Shown here: piece by piece, positions 53,922 to 61,594 of the stretch | How positions within the stretch are numbered: the first letter of the stretch is position 1 | How the letters are laid out: every line of letters begins with the position of its first letter | Assembly: GCA_963666765.1 (NCBI GenBank) | Contig: OY762933.1 | Location: 1,054,001-1,118,000, forward strand | Direction: 5' to 3' | Source of the DNA: Foliamicus sp963666765 | Lineage (GTDB): Bacteria; Pseudomonadota; Gammaproteobacteria; Steroidobacterales; Foliamicaceae | Length of the DNA stretch: 64,000 nt | Position numbers and translations under genes: made by a program | The notes under the pieces: generated by a model | What the model was told of the DNA's origin: nothing | Seen by the model: only the letters and a program-made list of their open reading frames with translations | Database searches by the model: none

Positions 53922-56066
53922 ATGAAGGAAATCTACGGCTGGATCCCCTGGTTCAGGGCATTGGCACAAAAGATCGCCGACAGCGATAAACAGGATGTGA
54001 TCGCTCGCGCAAAGCAGGTCAGGTGGAAGAAGGATGGCGAAGCACCGCAGTTGCTTCTTCAGGAGGACGCGCATTTCGATCCGTTTTCCTTGGTCTATTA
54101 CATCGCCAGCCGAAGTAGGCATGCCGCAAGCCGAAGTCTGATTTACCCGAGCCTAAGCAGGGCGTTCGATATTTTTGAACTTGCGAATCTTGATTCGGAG
54201 GATGCTTTCTTTTTCCCGCAGCCAATCCCGCTGAACGTCCTATTTCATGATGTTGCGAATAAAGGGCCCGGCGCAGCCAACCCGGATCTGTTGTGGGAAC
54301 TCTTTCGCGCAGCGCTGTCAGGTGCGAACAAATTGGACGGCCGCATGTTCGACCAAGCGCTCGATATCCCCCACGTTGCAATTACAAAGCTGACACACGC
54401 TCTCTTCCTTATTAACCCGCATGAGTTTGTCCCAACGGACTCATCAAGAGACCTGACTAAATCCCGACTGCCCAAGAATTGGGACGAGTACAAAAGCGAA
54501 TTGGCGAAGGTCCGCCGACTTCTTCCTAATTGCAGGCCCTATGAGATCAATGTGGCGGGCTACCTCCTCAAAAACGTTCGAACTGATCGCTGCTTTCAAG
54601 TCAGTTCTAACGTTTACGACGATGGCCAGGACTACTGGGGAGACTTCAAGACCCACAATTGGGTGTACACGGGGGGACCGAAAAGCGGTACTGCATGGCA
54701 TGACTACGATGGAAGCAGTTTGAGTGGTGGTTATCCACTCAGCGAGCCCAGGCGAGGCGACGTGGTTCTGGTTCGCCGCGGAGTCAAGCGGGGCCTCGGT
54801 ATCGGAGTCGTGTACAGGAACGATTTCGAGCGCAGCCTCTCCGAACAAAGCAAGCTGCATGTCATCTGGGTAAACAAGAACGCGCGCCAGTTGACGGGAC
54901 AGACGGCGCGGTTCGGATTCAGCCGGGCCACAGGAAAGACCCTTGAGGCATTTCATTCAACCGACAGCTACGAAGCAACGTTTGAATTGCTAAGAAGCTT
55001 GGGGACTGGAGCAGGAACGCGCTCCACCAAATCGAAGGGTGAAGTTCGTGATGGTGACCGAATGCCTCAAGAATATACGGGTTCCGTTGAGCATGCGTTG
55101 AATCGGATTCTGTATGGGCCACCCGGCACCGGAAAAACCTACGGCACGGTGCAGCACGCTTTGGCGATTATTGACCGTGTGGAAGTGCAGAAAGCCAAGC
55201 ATGACGCGCACAAGTTTCGCGATCTCCGGTTTGACCCTGGGACCGGCAAGGGCCAGATCGCGATGGTCACGTTCCATCAGAATTTTGCCTACGAGGACTT
55301 TGTTGAGGGCATCCGGCCCAAGCTTGAGGGAGATGATCTAAGCTACGAATTGCATGACGGCATCTTCAAGCGCATTACGGATGCCGCGAGAGAATGGCAG
55401 GGCGAGCCGTTCGTCCTGATCATTGATGAGATCAATCGCGGTAATATTGCAAAGATTTTTGGCGAGCTCATTACTCTGATCGAGGATTCACGACGTACTG
55501 GAGAAGAAGACGAAACCGAAGTGACTCTTCCCTATTCGCTGGAGCCGTTCAGCGTTCCCAGCAACCTCTACATCATTGGCACGATGAACACGGCGGATCG
55601 TTCGATTCAACTTCTGGATACGGCACTGCGAAGGCGATTCACGTTTTTTGAGATGATGCCTGACCCCGAACATGATCTTGTTTCGAAGAATGTCGAGGGC
55701 GTTGACTGCCGCAGGATGCTCAGAGTCATGAACGAGCGCATAACGGTGCTCTTGGATCGCGAGCACCAGATCGGACACACGTATTTCAGGAAAGTGAACG
55801 ACATCGAGCAGTTGGCCAATGCCTTTCGCAACGAGATCTTTCCGCTGCTTCAGGAGTACTTTTTCGACGATTGGGGGAAAATCCGCCGTGTTCTGAATGG
55901 CAACGGATTTGTCGTCACCAGGAACGCTACCAGCCTGCTTCCCGCAGAAGAACAATCCGACGAAGACACCACCATTTACGGGCGGCTGCGCCATGATGAT
56001 GAGAAATGGAGTGATCCGCAGCAATACAAGGAAATCTACGCCGCCAAGGACAACGTTAGCGCCTAA
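53922..56066 (+). CDS. mcrB: McrB-type GTP-driven restriction ATPase/GTPase
   Basis: 714 residues. The C-terminal AAA+ motor has Walker A ILYGPPGTGKTYGTV (about residue 397), Walker B VLIIDEINRGNIAKIFGE (about 495) and the McrB GTP signature MNTADRSIQLLDTALRRRF (about 555). Residues 1-370 hold an N-terminal helical region (MKEIYGWIPWFRALAQ...) and a beta-rich part (about 260-330; RRGDVVLVRRGVKRGLGIGV) that probably reads modified DNA. With McrC downstream it should translocate and cut DNA carrying modified cytosine. It differs from E. coli McrB in its N-terminal domain, so the recognised base or context may differ. Confidence 0.88.
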   Translation: MKEIYGWIPWFRALAQKIADSDKQDVIARAKQVRWKKDGEAPQLLLQEDAHFDPFSLVYYIASRSRHAASRSLIYPSLSRAFDIFELANLDSEDAFFFPQPIPLNVLFHDVANKGPGAANPDLLWELFRAALSGANKLDGRMFDQALDIPHVAITKLTHALFLINPHEFVPTDSSRDLTKSRLPKNWDEYKSELAKVRRLLPNCRPYEINVAGYLLKNVRTDRCFQVSSNVYDDGQDYWGDFKTHNWVYTGGPKSGTAWHDYDGSSLSGGYPLSEPRRGDVVLVRRGVKRGLGIGVVYRNDFERSLSEQSKLHVIWVNKNARQLTGQTARFGFSRATGKTLEAFHSTDSYEATFELLRSLGTGAGTRSTKSKGEVRDGDRMPQEYTGSVEHALNRILYGPPGTGKTYGTVQHALAIIDRVEVQKAKHDAHKFRDLRFDPGTGKGQIAMVTFHQNFAYEDFVEGIRPKLEGDDLSYELHDGIFKRITDAAREWQGEPFVLIIDEINRGNIAKIFGELITLIEDSRRTGEEDETEVTLPYSLEPFSVPSNLYIIGTMNTADRSIQLLDTALRRRFTFFEMMPDPEHDLVSKNVEGVDCRRMLRVMNERITVLLDREHQIGHTYFRKVNDIEQLANAFRNEIFPLLQEYFFDDWGKIRRVLNGNGFVVTRNATSLLPAEEQSDEDTTIYGRLRHDDEKWSDPQQYKEIYAAKDNVSA

Positions 56067-56074
56067 CGCTCCCG

Positions 56075-57349
56075 ATGCGCCCGCCGTACACCATAAGGGA
56101 GCATAAGCCGTTCAAGGCTGGCGAGAGGCTGACCCAGGAAGATCTCAAATCACTGCATGCCATCTGGCGAGAGTCCGCCACGCCGGACAGGGACGGCGCC
56201 GTAAGCCCCGTTTTCTCGCGCAGGCGCGACGGTGTCCTGACCGCCAGCAACTATGTCGGCGTCCTCACCACGCGGCGCCAGACAGTGATCGAAATTTTGC
56301 CGAAGATCGATTTCGGCGACCGAGGTGACACGGACCACCGGGAAACAAGGACGCACTTCCTGAAGATGCTGCGCAGCTATCGGGGCCTGCGCCGGGCGGC
56401 GCAACTGCCCGAAAGCAGCATTCAGGAACTGAGGCAGTTTCCCATGCTGGAGGTCTTCATTCGCCAGTTTCTGGAAAATCTGCATGTCCTGGTGCGTGGC
56501 GGCCTCGCCCGGCGCTATGTGTCGATGGAAGAGAACTTGCCTCATTTGCGGGGGCGCATTCTTTTCCCCGAACAAATCCGCGAGAATCTGGCCAATCAAG
56601 CACGGTTCTTTGTGGCCCACGATGAACTGAGCGTCAATCGCCCAGCCAATCGGCTGATCCATAAGGCGCTAACAATGCTTGGGCCACAAGTCCACAGTGG
56701 CGAGAATCGACAGTTGCTGCGTGAACTATCCGCGGCTTTCGCCGATGTTCCGCAAACGGCCAACCCGCATGCCGACTGGCGAAAGCACCGCGTGGATCGC
56801 TCCATGCGTCACTACGGCCCCGTCATGCAGTGGGTGGGCATGTTTCTGTTTCATCAAGGACTGACCACGTTCGCCGGGCGGCATGCGAATCTGTCACTTC
56901 TGTTTCCCATGGAGAAAGTCTTTGAAGACTTTGTCACGCACAGCTTTCACCGCTACCAGCACGCGTTCAATCTGACCCGCCAGAGACCGGAACGTCATCT
57001 GGCCACGCATAACGGAAAGGGAGTATTCAAGACGAAGCCCGACATTTCGCTCACTGACGGCAACCGCCGCATTGTGTTCATACTAGATGCCAAGTGGAAG
57101 GAGATCGACGCCTCGAAACCGGACAAGAATTACGGGATAGCGCAATCCGACCTTTACCAGCTCTACGCCTACGGCAAGCGCTACAAATGCAGGACACTGG
57201 CGCTCATTTATCCGCAAACGCGCAAGTTCAAGGCTCCGCTCACTTACCGGCTCGTGGATGAACTCACGCTGATATGCCTTCCCTTCGACGTGACTGCACC
57301 TGAGAAGAGCGTTCAAGAATCGATGCGGCGGCTAGGAGAGAGTGCCTGA
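56075..57349 (+). CDS. mcrC: McrC-type endonuclease subunit
   Basis: 424 residues, eight bases after mcrB. N-terminal domain (about 1-130) with VGVLTTRRQTVIEILPKIDF; middle domain with LENLHVLVRGGLARRYVSME and LRGRILFPEQIREN; C-terminal PD-(D/E)xK nuclease: KTKPDISLTDG (about 321), IVFILDAKWKEID (about 337) and the helix QSDLYQLYAYGKRY. Supplies the nuclease and stimulates McrB GTP hydrolysis. The pair looks functional, with all catalytic residues present. Confidence 0.9.
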   Translation: MRPPYTIREHKPFKAGERLTQEDLKSLHAIWRESATPDRDGAVSPVFSRRRDGVLTASNYVGVLTTRRQTVIEILPKIDFGDRGDTDHRETRTHFLKMLRSYRGLRRAAQLPESSIQELRQFPMLEVFIRQFLENLHVLVRGGLARRYVSMEENLPHLRGRILFPEQIRENLANQARFFVAHDELSVNRPANRLIHKALTMLGPQVHSGENRQLLRELSAAFADVPQTANPHADWRKHRVDRSMRHYGPVMQWVGMFLFHQGLTTFAGRHANLSLLFPMEKVFEDFVTHSFHRYQHAFNLTRQRPERHLATHNGKGVFKTKPDISLTDGNRRIVFILDAKWKEIDASKPDKNYGIAQSDLYQLYAYGKRYKCRTLALIYPQTRKFKAPLTYRLVDELTLICLPFDVTAPEKSVQESMRRLGESA

Positions 57350-57519
57350 AAGCCAGCCCGGCCCGTCATGAACTACCTGGGCTCGCCGAGGGGACGGGAA
57401 ATGCAGCGAAGCTACAGGTGCAGCAAACGCAAACGGTGGTATTCCATGCCAGATGTCCGCGTGGCGGATTTGCCCGCCACATAGCACCTCCAATCCGCCA
57501 TACGATATGTCATAAGATA

Positions 57520-57548
57520 TTGATTAGATTAGCTATTCATGCTATAGT
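57520..57548 (+). promoter_or_regulatory. promoter of the DUF222-HNH gene
   Basis: TTGATT (57520-57525) and TATAGT (57543-57548) with exactly 17 bases between, 36 bases before the ATG. The surroundings are AT-rich compared with the flanking genes, as in the HTH-Fic promoter. Confidence 0.6.
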
Positions 57549-57583
57549 TCGGAGGACTTCAAAGGACTGAACGGAGCCTCGAA

Positions 57584-59302
57584 ATGGATCTTCACCGCAC
57601 TGCTTCCGCCGCCCCTGTTCGCGACGCCGAGTCTCCGGCTGCTGTGGCCGGCTCGGTAGAGCCTCCCCCCGCTGCCGCCGTCGAGCCTCCCTCTGCTGGG
57701 AAAGCACGGTATCCCCACCCCGATGCCGAGGTGCGCATGGCCGAGCGGCAGCGTGAAGAGCAAGCACTCGAAGCACTGGAGGTGGAGATCACCCAATTGT
57801 GGGGACACATCAACGCCGCCACCGCGCATTTTCTCGCCCTGCTGGCGGAGTTCGACCGCAGGGAGGGCTGGACCCAGCATGGCATTTCGAGTTGCGCCCA
57901 CTGGCTGAGCTGGCAATGCGGCATCGGTCCGGTGGCAGCGAGAGAAAAGGTGCGAGTCGCGCGGGCCTTGACGTCGTTGCCGAAGATCGCGGGCGCCTTC
58001 GGCGAAGGCCGGCTGTCGTATTCGAAAGTGCGTGCGCTGACGCGGGTGGCGACGGCGGAGACGGAGGACACCTTGCTGAACATCGCCCTGAACGGCACGG
58101 CCGCGCATGTGGAACGCACCGTGCGGGGCTTCCGGCGGGCCGTGCGCTATCTTGAGCGTGACGAGGCCGAGGCCATGCACGAGCGGCGCTACCTGGAGTG
58201 CCGGCGGGAGAGCGACGGCAGCGTCAGGCTGGAGGCCCGCCTGGCGCCCGAGGTGGGCGAGATGCTGTTGAAAGCGCTGGAAGCGGCGCACACGCAACTC
58301 GAAGAGCGGGTCGGGGATGCGGAGAGCGCTGGGGCGGCCGCGGCGGATGCGGCTGCGGTTCACACAAATGTTTCCGCGGAAACATCCGGGTCGCATTCCG
58401 CGCTGCCGCCGTTTTGGGATACGCGGCCTGACAGTGTTTCCGCGGAAACACCTGGGACGAAATCCGAACTGCCGCCGTTTTGGGATGCGCGGCCTGACAG
58501 TGTTTCCGCGGAAACACCCCGGCGTAGTGTGAGTCAGCGGCGGGCGGACGCCCTGGAGCACGTTCTCCAACAGTTTCTGGCCGGGAAGTGCTCGGGATCG
58601 GCCAACGGCGCCCACGAGGTGGTGGTGCATATTGCCCACGATGCGCTTTGCGACGTGCCCGAGAGCAGCGGCGCGGAATTTGACAGCGGCCATATCGTGG
58701 CGGTGGAGACGGCGCGGCGTCTGGGCTGTGACGGGGCCTTGGTCGGTGTGGTGGAAGGCGCGAAGGGCGAGCCGCTGGCGGTGGGGTGCCGGACCCGGGC
58801 GGTGCCGCCGGCCATCAAGCGTGCGCTGCGCGTGCGTGACGGCGGCTGCCGCTTCCCCGGCTGCGACCGTTCCCGCTATGTGCACACCCATCACATCAAG
58901 CATTGGGCCGATGGGGGCGAGACCAGGCTCGATAACCTGGTCACCCTGTGCTCTCAGCATCACCGGCAGGTGCACGAAGGAGGTTACGGCGTTCGCATGA
59001 ACGAGGGCGAGATCGAATTCACGCGTCCGGACGGACGGGTGCTCCCAATGGCGGGCAGGACAGGCCTGGCGCACGGGCACCACGGGGAATGTTTCCGCGG
59101 AAACATCTGCGAAAAGCCCGGAAGCACCTCCGCAGAGTCAGGAAGCGCCTCCGCGGTGGACGGCGCCCAGCGGCTGGCGGCGTTCAACGCGGCGCGCGGA
59201 CTCAACATCGACGCCGGCACCGCCCGCTGCGGCTGGGGCGGCGAGCGCATGGACTACAACATCGCTATCGACAACCTGTGCCTGGAGGCGGGATATGGAT
59301 GA
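57584..59302 (+). CDS. DUF222 and HNH endonuclease with internal palindromes
   Basis: 572 residues. A Pro/Ala-rich N-terminus leads to DUF222 (about 60-240; HFLALLAEFDRREGWTQHGI, AHWLSWQCGIGPVAAREKVR, ALNGTAAHVERTVRGFR). An insert follows (about 255-320) of a 22-residue unit repeated in tandem (VSAETxGxxSxLPPFWDxRP). The HNH nuclease is at about 420-465 (CRFPGCDRSRYVHTHHIKHW, LCSQHHRQVHEGG). Four 18-bp palindromes lie in the gene: three at the 66-bp repeats and one at 59089-59106, where the same DNA reads CFRGNI. Such proteins are multicopy in many bacteria, and their role is unsettled. It follows McrBC on the same strand with its own promoter. Confidence 0.88.
   Translation: MDLHRTASAAPVRDAESPAAVAGSVEPPPAAAVEPPSAGKARYPHPDAEVRMAERQREEQALEALEVEITQLWGHINAATAHFLALLAEFDRREGWTQHGISSCAHWLSWQCGIGPVAAREKVRVARALTSLPKIAGAFGEGRLSYSKVRALTRVATAETEDTLLNIALNGTAAHVERTVRGFRRAVRYLERDEAEAMHERRYLECRRESDGSVRLEARLAPEVGEMLLKALEAAHTQLEERVGDAESAGAAAADAAAVHTNVSAETSGSHSALPPFWDTRPDSVSAETPGTKSELPPFWDARPDSVSAETPRRSVSQRRADALEHVLQQFLAGKCSGSANGAHEVVVHIAHDALCDVPESSGAEFDSGHIVAVETARRLGCDGALVGVVEGAKGEPLAVGCRTRAVPPAIKRALRVRDGGCRFPGCDRSRYVHTHHIKHWADGGETRLDNLVTLCSQHHRQVHEGGYGVRMNEGEIEFTRPDGRVLPMAGRTGLAHGHHGECFRGNICEKPGSTSAESGSASAVDGAQRLAAFNAARGLNIDAGTARCGWGGERMDYNIAIDNLCLEAGYG
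58368..58517 (+). repeat. 66-bp tandem repeats, each opening with an 18-bp palindrome
   Basis: Palindrome cores TGTTTCCGCGGAAACA start at 58369, 58435 and 58501, exactly 66 bases apart. The first palindrome extends to ATGTTTCCGCGGAAACAT, the next two to GTGTTTCCGCGGAAACAC. The spacers encode similar peptides (SGSHSALPPFWDTRPDS and PGTKSELPPFWDARPDS). Confidence 0.9.
59089..59106 (+). repeat. fourth 18-bp palindrome in the DUF222-HNH gene
   Basis: ATGTTTCCGCGGAAACAT, identical to the first copy but read in a different frame (CFRGNI instead of VSAET), after the HNH domain. The frame difference shows that the DNA sequence, not the peptide, is conserved. Confidence 0.9.
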
Positions 59303-59380
59303 GGCCGGTCGAACTCAAATGGCGCTACGACGAGCGGAATTTGTTCGCGTCGCTCAACTGGCGCGCAGAACTCGCAGGGG

Positions 59381-59701
59381 TCAGCGCAGGCGCACGGCGG
59401 TGCCGCTGGCGGCGACCATGAGCATGCTGCCGCCGGTGCCCACGACTTCGTAGTCGAGATCGATGCCGACGACCGCGTCGGCGCCCGTCGCCCGCGCTTC
59501 TTCGGACATTTCGGCCAAGGCGGTTTCGCGGGAGCGCCGCAGTTCCTTTTCGTAGGCCGCTGAGCGACCGCCCACGATGTCCCTCACGCGAGCGAACACG
59601 TCCCTGAAGATGTTGGCGCCGACGATCGCCTCGCCGGTCACGATTCCGCGGTATTCGCGGATTGTCTTGCCTTCAACCGATGGTGTCGTGGTCAGGATCA
59701 T
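59381..59701 (-). CDS. YbjQ/UPF0145 family protein
   Basis: 106 residues, the usual length. Recognised by MILTTTPSVEGKTIREYRGI, VTGEAIVGANIFRDVFARVR, SRETALAEMSEEARATGADA-VVGIDLDYEVVG. The family forms pentameric rings and has been called a heavy-metal-binding domain, but its function is not firmly known. Its start lies 29 bases inside the end of obgE on the same strand, suggesting coupling. Confidence 0.9.
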   Translation of the reverse strand: MILTTTPSVEGKTIREYRGIVTGEAIVGANIFRDVFARVRDIVGGRSAAYEKELRRSRETALAEMSEEARATGADAVVGIDLDYEVVGTGGSMLMVAASGTAVRLR

Positions 59702-60731
59702 TCTCTTTCTCCAGTTTTTCCAGTCTTTGTACGGATGCAGTTGCGAGTTCCAGCGTCCCCGCGCGGGACAGGGCCGAAATCGTGAACACGGGTGCGGACC
59801 AGCCCAGTTCCTCAGTCAGACCCTTCGTGATCCGCGCGGCCTCTTCCGCAGGCAGAAGGTCCGCCTTGTTCAGGACCAGCCAGCGCTCCAGCCCGGCCAG
59901 CTTCTCATCGAATTTCTCTAGCTCTCCGGCAATTGTAATGACGTCCTCGGCCAGGCTCTCGACCGGCGCCGCGCCGCCTTCCGCCGAGGTCATGTCCACC
60001 AGGTGCAGCAGCAGCCGCGTGCGCCTCAGGTGCCGCAGGAACCGGGAGCCCAGCCCGACTCCGCTGGCGGCGCCGGAAACCAACCCGGGGATGTCGGCCA
60101 TCACGAAGCTCTGCATCGGACCCACGGCAACCACGCCGAGCTGCGGATGCAGGGTCGTGAACGGGTAATCCGCCACCTTGGGGCGGGCCTCGGACACCGC
60201 CCGCAGCAATGTGGACTTGCCGGCGTTCGGGAGGCCCAGAAGCCCCACGTCGGCCAGCAGCGTCAGATCCAGCTCAAGGCGCCTGGCCTCGCCGCGCGTG
60301 CCCGGCGTGTGCTGGCGCGGCGCCCGGTTGACGCTGGACTTGAAGCGGGCGTTGCCCCGTCCTCCGCGCCCGCCGCGGGCCACCAGCAACCGGGTCTTGT
60401 CCACGCTCAGTTCGCCCAGGACTTCTCCCGTGTCGGCCTCCGTTACGCGAGTACCGGCCGGCACGGGGATTTCGAGGTCGGCGCCGGCCGCGCCGCTTCG
60501 CTCCCGGCCCGCCCCCGCCCTGCCGTTGCCGGCCCGAAACACCTTGCGCGCGCGGAAATCCGCCAGGGTGTTGATGTCGGGCGTAAACACAAGCGTCACG
60601 TCGCCACCGTCGCCACCGTCGCCACCGTCGGGGCCGCCGCGGGGAATGTACTTCTCGCGGCGGAAGCTCACGCAGCCGTCGCCGCCGTCGCCGGCGCGAA
60701 CTCGGATCTGGGCTTCATCGGCGAATCTCAT
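59673..60731 (-). CDS. obgE: GTPase Obg/CgtA
   Basis: 352 residues. Glycine-rich Obg fold at the N-terminus (FADEAQIRVRAGDGGDGCVS, RGGPDGGDGGDGGDV), then the G domain with G1 GLPNAGKSTLLRAV, G3 ADIPGLVSGA and G4 LNKADLLP. The C-terminal region is short. Essential factor in 50S assembly and stress control. Follows rplU and rpmA as usual. The (GD)GG stretch at about 60600-60630 comes from a 9-base tandem repeat, a feature of many Obg genes. Confidence 0.97.
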   Translation of the reverse strand: MRFADEAQIRVRAGDGGDGCVSFRREKYIPRGGPDGGDGGDGGDVTLVFTPDINTLADFRARKVFRAGNGRAGAGRERSGAAGADLEIPVPAGTRVTEADTGEVLGELSVDKTRLLVARGGRGGRGNARFKSSVNRAPRQHTPGTRGEARRLELDLTLLADVGLLGLPNAGKSTLLRAVSEARPKVADYPFTTLHPQLGVVAVGPMQSFVMADIPGLVSGAASGVGLGSRFLRHLRRTRLLLHLVDMTSAEGGAAPVESLAEDVITIAGELEKFDEKLAGLERWLVLNKADLLPAEEAARITKGLTEELGWSAPVFTISALSRAGTLELATASVQRLEKLEKENDPDHDTIG

Positions 60732-60900
60732 GGCGGGAACGTGGCTGGCAGGCTGATGGTGAAGCTACCACGTAATGGGTCGGGGGCGAGAACGCCCGTC
60801 TGTCGGGGATTGAGGGCGGATCGCCGCGAGGGTGTGCACTCGCTCCCAGGCGTGAAATGCGCCGGCTGCTGCGGAGGGCGGGGCGCCCTCGATCCCGGGG
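60732..60900. other. 169-base gap between rpmA and obgE
   Basis: No gene seen. A small hairpin GGGCG-AGAA-CGCCC lies at 60784-60797, and GCGAG-N8-CTCGC near 60825. The gap is longer than usual for this operon and may hold an obgE promoter, but no good -10/-35 pair was recognised. Confidence 0.4.
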
Positions 60901-61158
60901 CTAGGAAGGGATTACCGAGACAAAGCGCCGGTTTGCGGGACCCTTGCGTTCGAACCTGACGACGCCGTCGCTGATGGCGAACAGGGTGTGATCGCGTCCC
61001 AGGCCCACGTTGGCGCCCGGATGGAACGCCGTCCCGCGCTGCCGCACGAGGATGTTGCCGGCCAGCACCTGCTCGCCGCCGTACTTCTTGATTCCCAGCC
61101 GTTTGGACTCGGAATCGCGGCCGTTGCGGGAACTGCCCGCTGCTTTTTTATGCGCCAT
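60901..61158 (-). CDS. rpmA: 50S ribosomal protein L27
   Basis: 85 residues, same length as in E. coli. MAHKKAAGSSRNGRDSESKR, LGIKKYGGEQVLAGNILVRQ, RGTAFHPGANVGLGRDHTLF. The N-terminal tail reaches the peptidyl-transferase centre. Three bases separate it from rplU, so the two are co-translated. Confidence 0.97.
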   Translation of the reverse strand: MAHKKAAGSSRNGRDSESKRLGIKKYGGEQVLAGNILVRQRGTAFHPGANVGLGRDHTLFAISDGVVRFERKGPANRRFVSVIPS

Positions 61159-61161
61159 AAG

Positions 61162-61527
61162 TCAACTCTCCTCGCCTGCCTTGTCCGCCGCAGCTTTCTT
61201 TGCTGGCGCCTTCGGCAAATCGATGCCGGCGATCTCAACGGTGGTGTATTGCTGCCGGTGCCCCAGCGTGCGGCGGTAGTCCTTGCGCCGCTTGAACTTG
61301 ATCACTTCGATCTTCTTTGCCCGTCCATGTTCACTAACGGTAGCCCGCACCTGGCCCACCGGCTTGCCCGCGGTCCCGATGCTCGTTTCCTTGCCTTCCT
61401 GTCCGCCGATCAGCATGGCGTCGAAATTCAATTCGTCGCCGACCTCGGCGCTGATGCGCTCAACGCGCACGCGCTGACCTTCCGAAACGCAATATTGCTT
61501 GCCGCCGGTGCTGATCACCGCAAACAT
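61162..61527 (-). CDS. rplU: 50S ribosomal protein L21
   Basis: 121 residues: the standard L21 core (MFAVISTGGKQYCVSEGQRV, EVGDELNFDAMLIG, KVIKFKRRKDYRRTLGHRQQ-like segment, YTTVEIAGI) plus a charged C-terminal tail of about 20 residues (DLPKAPAKKAAADKAGEES) absent from the E. coli protein. First gene of rplU-rpmA-obgE; a TATAAT lies 36 bases upstream. Confidence 0.97.
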   Translation of the reverse strand: MFAVISTGGKQYCVSEGQRVRVERISAEVGDELNFDAMLIGGQEGKETSIGTAGKPVGQVRATVSEHGRAKKIEVIKFKRRKDYRRTLGHRQQYTTVEIAGIDLPKAPAKKAAADKAGEES

Positions 61528-61562
61528 CTGGACTCTCCGGGAACCTGTCTGGCCGGGGCGCG

Positions 61563-61568
61563 ATTATA
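61563..61568 (-). promoter_or_regulatory. -10 element for rplU-rpmA-obgE
   Basis: Perfect TATAAT on the minus strand, 36 bases before the rplU ATG. The -35 side is weak (TTCACC at 19-base spacing is the best match). The element lies just after the stop of the S9 peptidase gene, so the ribosomal operon has its own promoter. Confidence 0.5.
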
Positions 61569-61594
61569 TCCGCTCATAGCCCCAACCGGTGAAT

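Noticed and set aside
58368..58517. Regularly spaced palindromes as a possible CRISPR array
   Set aside because: Spacers are themselves similar and in frame with the gene, the unit is 66 bp with an 18-bp palindrome, and no cas genes are present.
59299..59421. 40-codon frame overlapping the end of the DUF222-HNH gene
   Set aside because: ATG overlaps the upstream stop, but the frame runs into ybjQ on the other strand and has no recognisable feature.
60600..60632. 9-base tandem repeat as a variable-number locus
   Set aside because: Encodes the conserved glycine-rich part of Obg, so it is explained by the protein.
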